This document shows positions 43,959-51,588 of a stretch of 51,588 nucleotides of DNA, one piece after another. The notes under the pieces were generated by a model. That model ran no database searches, had not been told where the DNA came from, and worked only from the letters and a program-made list of their open reading frames with translations. Position 1 is the stretch's first letter. Each line of letters opens with the position of its first letter. The position numbers and the translations under genes were made by a program. Origin of the DNA: Desulfobulbaceae bacterium (GTDB lineage Bacteria; Desulfobacterota; Desulfobulbia; Desulfobulbales; SURF-16); contig QKJV01000214.1 of assembly GCA_003249165.1 (NCBI GenBank), positions 1 through 51,588 on the forward strand, in the 5' to 3' direction.

Positions 43959-44555
43959 ATGGAAGATATCCTCCGCCGTAGCCTGGCAGATTCGATAGCG
44001 GCTAAAGAAGATTTTTACCGTGACCACCGGCAGCATTTTTACCAGCTTGTTGATTGGGTTGTTAACTGCTTCAAATCTGGCAACAAGCTGATGCTCTGCG
44101 GTAACGGAGGGAGTGCAGCAGATGCGCAGCATCTCGCCGCTGAATTTGTTAATCGTTTTTTGATTAATAGATCTCCTCTTCCTGCCATTGCTTTGACAAC
44201 TGACACATCTATCCTTACCAGTGTGGGAAACGATTTTTCCTATGATGATATTTTTGCCAAACAGGTTCAGGCATTAGGTAAACAAGGAGATATTCTGCTT
44301 GGAATATCAACAAGCGGTAATTCTCCCAATGTTATACGCGCGGTTGCCGCGGCAAAAAATCTGGGCGTTAGGACAGCCGTACTTACTGGTGGCAATGGAG
44401 GTAAGCTGGCAAACGAGGCGGAACTCGTTTTAACAGTGCCAAGCAATCGTACCCCCCATATTCAGGAGACCCATCTCTGGATTGAACATATGCTCTGTTG
44501 GTTGGTCGATGAAAGACTTTTCGGCAGCCTGCGAGAGGAGGACGTGGAACAATGA
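43959..44555 (+). CDS. gmhA: sedoheptulose 7-phosphate isomerase
   Basis: A 198-residue SIS-domain enzyme that makes D-glycero-D-manno-heptose 7-phosphate, the first step to the heptose of the lipopolysaccharide core. GNGGSAADAQHLAAEF and STSGNSPNVIRAV are the sugar-phosphate site motifs, and TPHIQETHLWIEH the C-terminal one. The ATG at 43959 follows GAGGA (11 bases); an ATG six codons earlier is possible. Its stop overlaps the next start as ATGA, coupling it to the deoxyhypusine-synthase-like gene. It points to an outer membrane with LPS. Confidence 0.93.
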   Translation: MEDILRRSLADSIAAKEDFYRDHRQHFYQLVDWVVNCFKSGNKLMLCGNGGSAADAQHLAAEFVNRFLINRSPLPAIALTTDTSILTSVGNDFSYDDIFAKQVQALGKQGDILLGISTSGNSPNVIRAVAAAKNLGVRTAVLTGGNGGKLANEAELVLTVPSNRTPHIQETHLWIEHMLCWLVDERLFGSLREEDVEQ

Positions 44556-45499
44556 GTGAAAAACCCATTGATTTGTCAGGTCTTCATACCTACTCAGTAC
44601 ATGACCGCTTCAGCAAGGTGACCGTTGAACATTTTGCACGACCTGTTGGGGCAGGAGCAACAGTGAAAGAATTGCTTGCCTCTTTGCCGGCGCAGTTTGC
44701 TGGGGTGGATTTCCCGGATCTACTCAATCGACTTGCTTCAGCGCATCGCAATAAAAGGCCAGTTATTATCGGTATGGGGGCTCATGTTATCAAGGTGGGA
44801 CTTAATCCCCTCTTGATAAATCTTATGGAACGATCGATTATTACAGGATTAGCATTGAACGGTGCAGGAATTGTCCATGATACCGAGATCGCTATGGTCG
44901 GTCGTACTTCAGAGGATGTAGGCCAGGTTCTCGGGAGCGGAGCCTTTGGGGCAGCAAAGGAAACCGGAGAGGAAGTGAATGCTGCTATTAATCGAGGTGC
45001 GGAAAAAAATATCGGCTTGGGGCAGGCAATGGGTGAGCACCTGGTTAACAGAAAATTTCCTTTCAATAACATGAGTTTACTTGCTTCCGCCTACCGCCTC
45101 GGCGTGCCGGTAACTGTTCATGTTGCATTAGGTACCGATATCGTACATATTCATCCCTCTGCTGACGGAGCTGCTATCGGGCAAACCAGCCATTATGATT
45201 TCCGCCTGTTCTGCTCTTTGGTCAGTGAGCTTGATGGGGGAGCGTATCTGAATATTGGTTCTGCCGTTCTGCTACCAGAGGTCTTTCTGAAAGCTATAAC
45301 CGTTGTTCGTAATCTCGGGTATCATGTGGAAAATTTTACTACGGCAAATTTTGACTTTGTTCGTCACTATCGCCCGATCACAAATGTTGTAAACCGTCCC
45401 ACTGCCGCAGGTGGTAAAGGTTTCAACTTTGTTGGACATCATGAATTGATGATTCCTTTGCTGATAGCGGGATTGCTGGACATACTCGCTGAAAAGTAA
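44552..45499 (+). CDS. conserved protein, weakly deoxyhypusine-synthase-like
   Basis: A 315-residue soluble protein I recognise only loosely. It has a Rossmann-like alternating pattern: RPVIIGMGAHVIKVGLNPLL (about 69-88), ITGLALNGAGIVHDTEIAM (about 96-114), and DIVHIHPSADG further on. The order of glycine-rich and acidic blocks recalls deoxyhypusine/homospermidine synthases, which use NAD, but I cannot point to the catalytic lysine. Bacteria lack the eIF5A target, so the role would be different. It is translationally coupled to gmhA, suggesting a link to sugar nucleotides or the envelope. Function is unknown. Confidence 0.5.
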   Translation: MSEKPIDLSGLHTYSVHDRFSKVTVEHFARPVGAGATVKELLASLPAQFAGVDFPDLLNRLASAHRNKRPVIIGMGAHVIKVGLNPLLINLMERSIITGLALNGAGIVHDTEIAMVGRTSEDVGQVLGSGAFGAAKETGEEVNAAINRGAEKNIGLGQAMGEHLVNRKFPFNNMSLLASAYRLGVPVTVHVALGTDIVHIHPSADGAAIGQTSHYDFRLFCSLVSELDGGAYLNIGSAVLLPEVFLKAITVVRNLGYHVENFTTANFDFVRHYRPITNVVNRPTAAGGKGFNFVGHHELMIPLLIAGLLDILAEK

Positions 45500-45565
45500 A
45501 TTCTTGGCTCAATTTTCGCGTAAATTTGCTGCTCTATTTACGAATATTTAAGGAGTTGGTAAGCT

Positions 45566-45781
45566 ATGCCCTTGTTTGATTTTAAATGTCTCAAGTGCGG
45601 AAATGAGTTCGAGACCTTGGTGATGGGGAGGAGTAAGCCTGCCTGTCCAAAATGTCAGAGCGAAGATTTGGAGAAATTAATGTCATCATACACCTGCTGC
45701 CGACACAAGGGCAGCGGTTCAGCTTCCTCAGGCTCCAGTTGTTCCGGCTGCGCTGGAGGAAATTGTTCCACCTGTCATTAA
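45566..45781 (+). CDS. FmdB-family zinc ribbon protein
   Basis: A 71-residue protein whose first half is a zinc ribbon with cysteines at 8, 11, 27 and 30 (KCLKCGNEF and ACPKC). The second half is Ser/Gly/Cys-rich and ends in CSGCAGGNCSTCH, a second possible metal site. FmdB-type proteins are widespread and of uncertain function; a regulatory role was proposed for formamidase and amidase operons. AAGGAG lies about ten bases before the ATG. It sits 17 bases before hemC on the same strand. Confidence 0.88.
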   Translation: MPLFDFKCLKCGNEFETLVMGRSKPACPKCQSEDLEKLMSSYTCCRHKGSGSASSGSSCSGCAGGNCSTCH

Positions 45782-45798
45782 ACAGTTAAGGACCAACT

Positions 45799-46734
45799 AT
45801 GCAGAATGTGATAAAAATCGGAACTCGGGCAAGCCTGCTGGCCATGGCACAGAGTACCAATATAAAAAATCTGATCGAATCTCGCTATCCTAAAGTTTTT
45901 GTGGAGCTTGTGAAAATAGTCACAAAAGGCGATAAAATTCTTGATGTGCCGCTGGCTAAAGTTGGTGGCAAGGGGCTTTTTGTCAAGGAAATTGAAGATG
46001 CTATATTGCGGCATGATGTTGATATCGCTGTACACAGCATGAAAGATGTCCCCGCTGAACTTCCCGATGGCCTCCATCTTGGAATCATAACCAAACGTGA
46101 AGATCCTCGGGATGCGTTTATCTCGAATGAATACCAAACCCTTCGTGATTTACCGCAGGGAGCAAGAATAGGAACCAGCAGTCTGCGGCGTAAATCCCAA
46201 ATTGCAAAAATTCGAGGCGATCTGGTCATTTCGGACCTGCGTGGCAATCTCGATACCCGGCTCAGAAAGTTGGACGAAAAGCAATATGATGCGATTATCC
46301 TTGCTGCAGCAGGGCTGAATCGGCTAAAACTTTCTTCCCGTGTAGCCTCCTTTTTGGATCCGACCGAAATGCTTCCCGCAGTCGGTCAAGGTGCGGTCGG
46401 GATAGAATTAAGGCAGGCTGATGCTGATCTGTTTGAATCTCTTTCTTTTTTAGCAGATGAAACCACAGCTGTTGCGGTGCGGGCGGAACGCGCCTTCCTT
46501 CATCGTCTTGAGGGGGGATGTCAGGTTCCGATTGGCGCTTTTGCCCAACTGAAGGACAAGGAGTTGACCATCACAGGTCTCATTGCTTCCGTTGACGGTG
46601 CAAAAATGCTCAAACAGACATTGAATGGGGCCGTAGTTGATGCGGAAAAATTAGGCGTTCAACTCGCCGAAGAACTTCTCGCTAATGGCGGCGGAGAAAT
46701 CCTGGCCGAGGTTTATGGAAAAAAAATTGACTAA
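45799..46734 (+). CDS. hemC: hydroxymethylbilane synthase (porphobilinogen deaminase)
   Basis: A 311-residue enzyme that joins four porphobilinogens to hydroxymethylbilane. All family blocks are visible: IGTRASLLAMAQ at the N-terminus, VHSMKDVP (78-85), IGTSSLRRKSQI (124-135), and the cofactor-carrying C241 in LEGGCQVPIGAF. It is the usual length. Its 3' end overlaps the next gene by 20 bases. In this setting it feeds the CobA-HemD enzyme with substrate for sirohaem, cobalamin and probably the alternative haem route used by many sulfate reducers; the last point is inference. Confidence 0.97.
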   Translation: MQNVIKIGTRASLLAMAQSTNIKNLIESRYPKVFVELVKIVTKGDKILDVPLAKVGGKGLFVKEIEDAILRHDVDIAVHSMKDVPAELPDGLHLGIITKREDPRDAFISNEYQTLRDLPQGARIGTSSLRRKSQIAKIRGDLVISDLRGNLDTRLRKLDEKQYDAIILAAAGLNRLKLSSRVASFLDPTEMLPAVGQGAVGIELRQADADLFESLSFLADETTAVAVRAERAFLHRLEGGCQVPIGAFAQLKDKELTITGLIASVDGAKMLKQTLNGAVVDAEKLGVQLAEELLANGGGEILAEVYGKKID

Positions 46735-48289
46735 TACAGCAAAACTGAACAGAGGCAAGGCCTACCTTGTCGGTGCGGGGCCCGGCGACCCTGGTCTCAT
46801 TACCGTGCGTGGACTCGAGATTCTTAAAAAAGCGGAAGTCGTCATTTATGACTATCTAGCAGGAGAAAAGCTCCTCAAATATGTTCCGGAGAATGCCGAA
46901 TTTATTTACGCCGGTAAGAAGGGAGGCATCAAACACACACACACACAGGATGAGATCAATGCAATGCTCATCGACCGGGTGAAAAGAGGAAAAAAGGTTG
47001 TTCGCCTCAAGGGAGGGGATCCCTTCATATTCGGCAGGGGAGGAGAAGAGCTCGAGGAACTGGTCAAAGCTGGACTTCCCTTTGAAGCAGTACCCGGCGT
47101 CACATCGGCATCAGCTGCAGCGACTTTTGCCGGTGTACCCATTACCCATCGACGCTATACATCTTCTGTGGCTTTCATTACCGGACATGAAGATCCCGAC
47201 AAAGAAAACTCCAATATTGCCTGGGATAAAATTTCTACCGGAGTCGGCACGTTAGTCTTTTATATGGGTATAAAAAATCTTGAATCCATAACAACTAACT
47301 TGATGAAACATGGTCGTAATCCAAAAACTCCGGTAGCGGTCGTTCGTTGGGCTTCCCGTCCCAATCAGAAATCAGTGGTCGGTACATTGGATACAATCGC
47401 CGAAATAGTCCGAGTAAATGACATTAAGCCTCCTGCCCTGACAATCGTTGGAGATGTGGTTAAACTGCGAGATACGATCAACTGGTACGAGGAGCGTCCC
47501 CTTTTTGGTAAACGTATCCTTGTTACCCGGACCAGAGAACAGGCAAGTGACCTCGTCGCTTTGCTCGAAGAAAATGGCGCTAACTGTCTGGAGTTCCCAA
47601 CGATTTCTATTCTGCCACCTGATTCATGGCAGGAGCTCGATAACGCCCTTGGTAGAATTGGTGACTTTCAGTGGATTGTATTTACCAGTATAAATGCTAT
47701 TCAGTCCTTTTTTGCCCATCTTCATTTAAAGGGCTTGGATAGCAGGGTATTGGCCAACTGCAAAATTGCCTCTGTTGGGAAGGTAACGGATGACTCTTTG
47801 CGATCTTATGGTTTGATTAGTGATCTTGTTCCAGAAAAATTTACCGGTGAAGGCCTGGCGGAAGCCTTTGAAAAACAAGGCGTCACGGGTATGGATATCC
47901 TTATTCCAAGGGCTTTGAAAGCAAGAGAAATTCTTCCTGTCCGGTTGAAGAAAGCAGGTGCCAGAGTCACAGTGGTCCCGGTTTATCAAAATAAACGCCC
48001 AGAAGGCATACATGACACGCTGCGTGCCAAGCTGGCCAACAAAGATTTGGATATTGTTACTTTTACCAGTTCTTCTACTGTAACCAACTTTATCGATATG
48101 ATGGATGTGAAGGATAAGAAGGAACTGCAGGAGTTGATGCACGGTGTCAAAATAGCTGCTATCGGTCCGGTTACTGCCAGAACCATTGAAGAAAACGGCC
48201 TGAAAGTTGATATTCAACCTGAGAAATATACAATTCCCGACATGGTGGATGCCATAGTGGATTACATGGTTGCGCATGGTGACGGATAA
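46715..48289 (+). CDS. fused uroporphyrinogen-III methyltransferase / uroporphyrinogen-III synthase
   Basis: A 524-residue bifunctional enzyme. The N-terminal SAM-dependent methyltransferase (CobA/SUMT, about 8-250) has YLVGAGPGDPGLITVRG and KGGDPFIFGRGGEE. The C-terminal HemD-type synthase (about 260-515) begins FGKRILVTRTREQASDL and ends in NGLKVDIQPEKYTIPDM. It closes the tetrapyrrole ring and makes precorrin-2. The ATG at 46715 overlaps hemC by 20 bases and gives the CobA fold a normal N-terminus; an ATG ten codons earlier is possible. A (CA)7 repeat around 46933 encodes HTHTQ and could be prone to slippage. Confidence 0.95.
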   Translation: MEKKLTNTAKLNRGKAYLVGAGPGDPGLITVRGLEILKKAEVVIYDYLAGEKLLKYVPENAEFIYAGKKGGIKHTHTQDEINAMLIDRVKRGKKVVRLKGGDPFIFGRGGEELEELVKAGLPFEAVPGVTSASAAATFAGVPITHRRYTSSVAFITGHEDPDKENSNIAWDKISTGVGTLVFYMGIKNLESITTNLMKHGRNPKTPVAVVRWASRPNQKSVVGTLDTIAEIVRVNDIKPPALTIVGDVVKLRDTINWYEERPLFGKRILVTRTREQASDLVALLEENGANCLEFPTISILPPDSWQELDNALGRIGDFQWIVFTSINAIQSFFAHLHLKGLDSRVLANCKIASVGKVTDDSLRSYGLISDLVPEKFTGEGLAEAFEKQGVTGMDILIPRALKAREILPVRLKKAGARVTVVPVYQNKRPEGIHDTLRAKLANKDLDIVTFTSSSTVTNFIDMMDVKDKKELQELMHGVKIAAIGPVTARTIEENGLKVDIQPEKYTIPDMVDAIVDYMVAHGDG

Positions 48290-48332
48290 GTAAAGACTTT
48301 GCCGCGATAAATTTCTTGTATAGTATTTATAT

Positions 48333-48368
48333 AAAAACCGGGTTGCCTCTATTGTGCCCCGGTTTTTT
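48333..48368 (+). terminator. rho-independent terminator after cobA/hemD
   Basis: AAAAACCGGG and CCCGGTTTTT are exact inverted copies around a 15-base loop, with a T-run completing the signal, 43 bases after the stop. It ends the gmhA-to-cobA/hemD run. Confidence 0.85.
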
Positions 48369-48564
48369 GCTTCCTGCCCTATCTTCATTCTTTTTTTCTT
48401 GAAAATTGTTTTGATAAAGTCTTTGTTTTTATAGTTATTTTAGGAGATAATGGACTAGATGGTGAGTCATTTACCTGTGTGATTTTTTGAGTCGGCTCAT
48501 GTATGAAATCATCAGCATGAGTTGTTCATTGTTTTCAAATAATAAAAAATAAATTCATAAAAAT

Positions 48565-48918
48565 ATGGAAAATCACAAATTACTTCTTCCGACTCATATG
48601 AATCAGTACGGTTTTCTGTTCGGGGGACATCTGCTGAAATGGGTGGATGAATACGCATGGATTGCTGCAACACTTGATTATCCTGGTTGTAATTTTGTTA
48701 CCTTGGCCATGGACAGGGTTGAATTCAAGAAAAGTGTGAAAGAGGGAACAATTCTCACATTCATTATTGAAAAGACTAAAGTTGGCAATACTTCCGTTCA
48801 GTATTCCTGTCTTGTTTATCCGGGAAAAAACATCGGGGAAAAAGATTTGATTTTCTCTACACATATTACTTTTGTAAGAATTGACCAGAATGGCAAAAAA
48901 AAGTCATTGCCTAAGTGA
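48565..48918 (+). CDS. acyl-CoA thioesterase, YciA-like hotdog fold
   Basis: A 117-residue single hotdog-domain protein. The N-terminal LLPTHMNQYGFLFGGHLLKW matches the acyl-CoA hydrolase pattern, with the catalytic-type N/H-x-G-x-x-F-GG, followed by RVEFKKSVKEGTIL. It should hydrolyse acyl-CoA to acid and CoA; chain length cannot be told. It is slightly short (YciA 132). No ribosome site is evident before the ATG, and the upstream 150 bases are AT-rich with no other start. It stands alone after the terminator. Confidence 0.85.
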   Translation: MENHKLLLPTHMNQYGFLFGGHLLKWVDEYAWIAATLDYPGCNFVTLAMDRVEFKKSVKEGTILTFIIEKTKVGNTSVQYSCLVYPGKNIGEKDLIFSTHITFVRIDQNGKKKSLPK

Positions 48919-49245
48919 AAAATTTATGTATTTCAATTTAATCCAGATGATAAAGTTAATTTATCTACCAATCACTTTCTCTGCATATAGGTAAAGGAAC
49001 AAATTGATACTGTCTGGATAGTTATTGTTTTTGTGTGATAAATGTCAATGAGTTATTTGGAAGCAAATACGATTACTGATCTGTAAATATCTTCGCTAAA
49101 CGTGATATATTTTGTGACTATGACTTCAGTACCTTTTTCGGTGAAGATCTCTTTTTTGCCAGTGACAAACTGAATATTCGGATGCAACTTTACGGAATTC
49201 CATATTAATTAATCATCAGAATTGATTTAATTGGGGCATTAAAAA
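48919..49245. other. 327-bp intergenic region with a coding-like minus-strand remnant
   Basis: The gap separates the thioesterase and the antiporter, both on the plus strand. Its only structure is a protein-like minus-strand frame at 49053-49208, listed separately. A GGGG about nine bases before the antiporter ATG is its likely ribosome site. No clear promoter is seen. Confidence 0.4.
49053..49208 (-). pseudogene. C-terminal remnant of an unidentified protein
   Basis: The frame stays open for about 50 codons to a TAA stop and reads like a beta-strand-rich C-terminus: HPNIQFVTGKKEIFTEKG, then TEVIVTKYITFSEDIY and VIVFASK. There is no ATG and no ribosome site, and the frame is cut by TAA at its 5' end. 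A broken gene is more likely than a working one. I cannot name the family. Confidence 0.35.
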
Positions 49246-50508
49246 ATGTATGAAGTCGCAGTAGCGTGTCTGGTGCTGACTGCGTTACTCTCCTATTTCA
49301 ACCACCGCTTCATCGGTTTACCTACCACAATCGGTGTCATGAGTATAGCGCTGCTCCTGTCGCTCGCTCTTGTCGGTTTGAATACTCTGGGAATAAGTGC
49401 GCTCCACGACTATGAAGTATCCTTGTTGTCGGCGATTGATTTCTCAAATGTGCTGATGGAAGGGATGCTTTCGTTTCTCCTGTTTGCCGGAGCGTTACAT
49501 GTTGATCTTGGCAGTCTGAGTGACTACAAATGGCAAATCGGCATCCTTTCAGTTTTGGCTACCCTTGCCTCTACAATGATAATTGGTTTTTCTCTATGGT
49601 ATCTTTTGCCTATTGTTGATGTAACACTCCCCCTTTCCTATTGCCTGCTTTTTGGCGCCCTGATTTCACCTACTGACCCCGTTGCGGTAATGGGTATTCT
49701 TAAATCTGCAGGTGCCCCAAAAAATCTTGAAATTGTCATTATGGGTGAATCTCTGTTCAATGATGGCATCGGTGTTGTTGTATTTTCTTTACTTCTTGGT
49801 CTGATCAGTGGTGGTACAATCCCACATTTTAGTGAAGGGATTGCCCTTCTTGCTCATGAAGCTGGAGGCGGTATTATTTTTGGCTTGGCTTTGGGGAGTG
49901 TTACTTATTATATGCTCAAAAGCATTGATAACTATCAGGTTGAAGTACTCATTACTCTTGCTTCAGTCATGGGAGGATATGCTCTAGCCGACAGGTTTCA
50001 TCTTTCTGGTCCACTGGCTATGGTGGTCACTGGGCTTTTCATCGGCAATCGTGGACGTCGTTTTGCGATGTCTGAGAAAACCCGGACGAACCTCGATATG
50101 TTTTGGGAACTGCTTGACGAAATACTGAATACTGTTTTGTTTGTACTGATCGGCCTTGAGGTGACATTGATAACATTTTCAATGGGCGTCTTCAAGGCAG
50201 TTCAACTTGTTATAGTCGTGACGCTCCTGGCTAGATTGATTACCGTTGGGTTGCCGACAGGATTGTTTCGTAAAACGTTTCGTCTCCCAAAGGGGGCATG
50301 GAAAGTTTTGACCTGGGGCGGATTGCGCGGAGGAATATCCGTAGCATTGGCTCTTTCGCTTCCGCCTACGCCCGAGCGAGATCTTCTCCTGGCGCTAACA
50401 TATTCGGTCGTAATTTTTTCCATTCTTGGGCAAGGTTTGACTATCGGTACTGTAACGCGAAGTACTGTACGACGCGTGCACGAAAAATTTTCTGGTATTT
50501 CCGTTTAG
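49246..50508 (+). CDS. CPA1-family Na+(K+)/H+ antiporter, NhaP-like
   Basis: A 420-residue inner-membrane antiporter with about 12 membrane segments. Conserved blocks are SPTDPVAVMGILKSAG and the ion-binding GESLFNDGIGVVVF with the ND motif, plus the late TWGGLRGGISVALALSLP. It exchanges cytoplasmic Na+ or K+ for H+ to control pH and salt. It lacks the large cytoplasmic C-terminal domain of eukaryotic NHEs. It is monocistronic. A NhaR-like regulator is encoded in the window, but about 43 kb away. Confidence 0.94.
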   Translation: MYEVAVACLVLTALLSYFNHRFIGLPTTIGVMSIALLLSLALVGLNTLGISALHDYEVSLLSAIDFSNVLMEGMLSFLLFAGALHVDLGSLSDYKWQIGILSVLATLASTMIIGFSLWYLLPIVDVTLPLSYCLLFGALISPTDPVAVMGILKSAGAPKNLEIVIMGESLFNDGIGVVVFSLLLGLISGGTIPHFSEGIALLAHEAGGGIIFGLALGSVTYYMLKSIDNYQVEVLITLASVMGGYALADRFHLSGPLAMVVTGLFIGNRGRRFAMSEKTRTNLDMFWELLDEILNTVLFVLIGLEVTLITFSMGVFKAVQLVIVVTLLARLITVGLPTGLFRKTFRLPKGAWKVLTWGGLRGGISVALALSLPPTPERDLLLALTYSVVIFSILGQGLTIGTVTRSTVRRVHEKFSGISV

Positions 50509-50688
50509 TTGTGAAAAAATCACACCAGCAGCCCAAATTATAACCTTATATCTCATAAATCTTTATGAATGTACATTGAAGGAACAGCTCACAATTTAAG
50601 AGCCTTTTGCATATTTTTAAGTTTTATGTAAACGAGAACTAGTTAAAATTAAAGGCAATCATTTTACTCGGAGATTCGACTTCATAAC

Positions 50689-51276
50689 ATGGCAAATAAA
50701 ATCCAGGAACTCATTGAAAAAATAAAGAAACTTGAAAACGAGCTTTCCGAAGAAATACAAAAAAAAGAAGCTGAATTTTCCTATAAAATTCAGAGAGAAA
50801 AAATTTCTTTTCAGGAAGATATAAAAAAGAAGCATAAGCTGCTTGTTAAGGCTGTTAGCCGTTATTTACAGGATGCTGCACTGTTGAACATACTTACAGC
50901 ACCGTGTATTTGGGCATGTGTCATTCCAGCATTTTTCATGGATGTCGTCATTACCGTATATCAATCCATCTGTTTTCCTGTCTATGGCATCCCAAAGGTT
51001 AAACGTTCGAAATATATTATCATGGATCGGCGTGCCCTGCGTTATCTCAATTTTATTGAAAAGATAAATTGCACCTATTGCGGATACTTTAACGGCCTGA
51101 TTGCTTATGTGCAGGAAATAGCGGCTCGCACAGAGCAGTATTGGTGCCCTATAAAACATGCTAGACGCGTAGCTTCAATGCACAGCCGTTATAAGAATTT
51201 CTTTGAATTTGGGGACGCTGAAAATTTTCGAAAAAATAACGAGAACGTTCGAAGAAATTTTGATGATATCAGTTAA
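50689..51276 (+). CDS. conserved membrane-associated protein of unknown function
   Basis: A 195-residue protein. The first 55 residues form a charged coiled coil (KIQELIEKIKKLENELSEEI). A hydrophobic stretch of about 35 residues follows (about 65-100, IWACVIPAFFMDVVITVYQ). The C-terminal part has INCTYCGYFNGLIAY, then RTEQYWCPIKHA, in which three cysteines could bind a metal. I have seen closely similar sequences in beta- and gammaproteobacteria as uncharacterised proteins, but know of no function. The ribosome site is poor. It faces ribB tail to tail. Confidence 0.65.
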   Translation: MANKIQELIEKIKKLENELSEEIQKKEAEFSYKIQREKISFQEDIKKKHKLLVKAVSRYLQDAALLNILTAPCIWACVIPAFFMDVVITVYQSICFPVYGIPKVKRSKYIIMDRRALRYLNFIEKINCTYCGYFNGLIAYVQEIAARTEQYWCPIKHARRVASMHSRYKNFFEFGDAENFRKNNENVRRNFDDIS

Positions 51277-51360
51277 TTAGCTATATTTTTGTTGAAAAAA
51301 ATAAAATTCTATCTTGTCCTCTCCTTGTTATGTTTTTTCTCAACAGATATAGTTCTTAAT

Positions 51361-51398
51361 CAAAAAAAACCGGATAACCCATTTGGGAAACCCGGTTA
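51361..51398 (-). terminator. terminator of ribB
   Basis: AACCGG and CCGGTT form the outer stem and CCC/GGG an inner one. On the minus strand the hairpin is followed by eight T, just after the ribB stop. On the plus strand no T-run follows, so it mainly serves ribB. Confidence 0.65.
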
Positions 51399-51444
51399 CA
51401 AAAATGTTTATTTACTATAAAAACAAATAACTATACGGACACAA

Positions 51445-51588
51445 TTACGCTGCTTGAAGATGAATTTTACGGTAAGAGACCAGATCTTCAATGGTCAAGA
51501 CGGGCATTGAATGTTGCTCGGCAAAATGTATCACTTGTGGTAAACGTGCCATTGTCCCATCCGTATTAGTTAGCTCACAAAGCACACC
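51445..51588 (-). CDS. ribB: 3,4-dihydroxy-2-butanone 4-phosphate synthase, C-terminal fragment
   Basis: The last 47 codons of a minus-strand gene that starts beyond the right edge. The tail [17 protein letters not shown], then [16 protein letters not shown], is the hallmark C-terminus of RibB, which makes the four-carbon unit of riboflavin from ribulose 5-phosphate. It ends a few residues after the VSYR motif, as in E. coli RibB, so it is the single-function form and not a RibBA fusion. The stop is TAA at 51447-51445. Confidence 0.85.
   Translation of the reverse strand, partial: GVLCELTNTDGTMARLPQVIHFAEQHSMPVLTIEDLVSYRKIHLQAA

Noticed and set aside
46933..46946. (AC)7 repeat
   Set aside because: It is a short simple repeat inside the CobA coding frame, not a CRISPR or tandem-repeat locus; noted only as a possible slippage site.

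Overview
The window looks like a chromosomal segment of a Gram-negative anaerobe, most likely a Desulfobacterota (Desulfobulbales-like) bacterium. This is inferred from the mix of genes: a CobA-HemD fusion beside hemC, a three-gene biotin-dependent acyl-CoA carboxylase, TrpB of the TrpB2 type, AMMECR1, and many cyclic-nucleotide and c-di-GMP signalling proteins. GC content looks moderate and intergenic DNA is AT-rich. I saw no rRNA, tRNA, transposase, phage gene or CRISPR array. The window starts inside an alpha-glucan phosphorylase gene and ends inside ribB.

Layout. 1-5.1 kb: the phosphorylase tail, then on the minus strand htpX, a type II P-type ATPase and an AI-2E family transporter. 5.3-6.2 kb: a NhaR-like LysR regulator, divergent from htpX across a region with a perfect 12-bp inverted repeat. 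6.2-11.2 kb: a complete YbhGFSR-type ABC exporter operon. 11.6-16.5 kb: an orphan ParB-like protein, divergent from a tightly packed set of a RibD-type reductase, a three-cysteine PP-loop ATPase, FolE2 and a CCA-adding-type nucleotidyltransferase. 16.6-19.1 kb: a full-length glycogen phosphorylase.

19.2-32 kb is a signalling island. It holds a DEDDh exonuclease with a cNMP/CBS/DUF294 protein and a membrane PAS/HD-GYP protein; a GlrK/QseE-like sensor carrying a GGDDF domain instead of a kinase, with a QseG-like lipoprotein; and a PilZ / cNMP-methyltransferase / HD-GYP operon divergent from a cNMP-GAF sensor. The sensor gene overlaps the first gene of the acyl-CoA carboxylase cluster (carboxyltransferase, biotin carboxylase, biotin carrier; 32-35.7 kb).

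35.7-43.7 kb: DUF2784, AMMECR1, a large secreted FecR/DUF6600 protein with a repeat tail, a rhodanese-ferritin fusion, and trpB2-dacB with an intrinsic-terminator hairpin lying in the 5' end of dacB. 43.9-48.3 kb: a plus-strand run gmhA, a deoxyhypusine-synthase-like gene, fmdB, hemC, cobA/hemD, ended by a clear terminator. 48.5-51.6 kb: a hotdog thioesterase, a CPA1 Na+/H+ antiporter, a conserved membrane protein of unknown function, and the 3' end of ribB on the minus strand.

The best candidates for undescribed biology are the PP-loop/FolE2/RibD-like set, the PilZ/cNMP-methyltransferase/HD-GYP operon, the GGDDF sensor with its lipoprotein, and the terminator inside the start of dacB. All functions are read from sequence only; no database search was possible.
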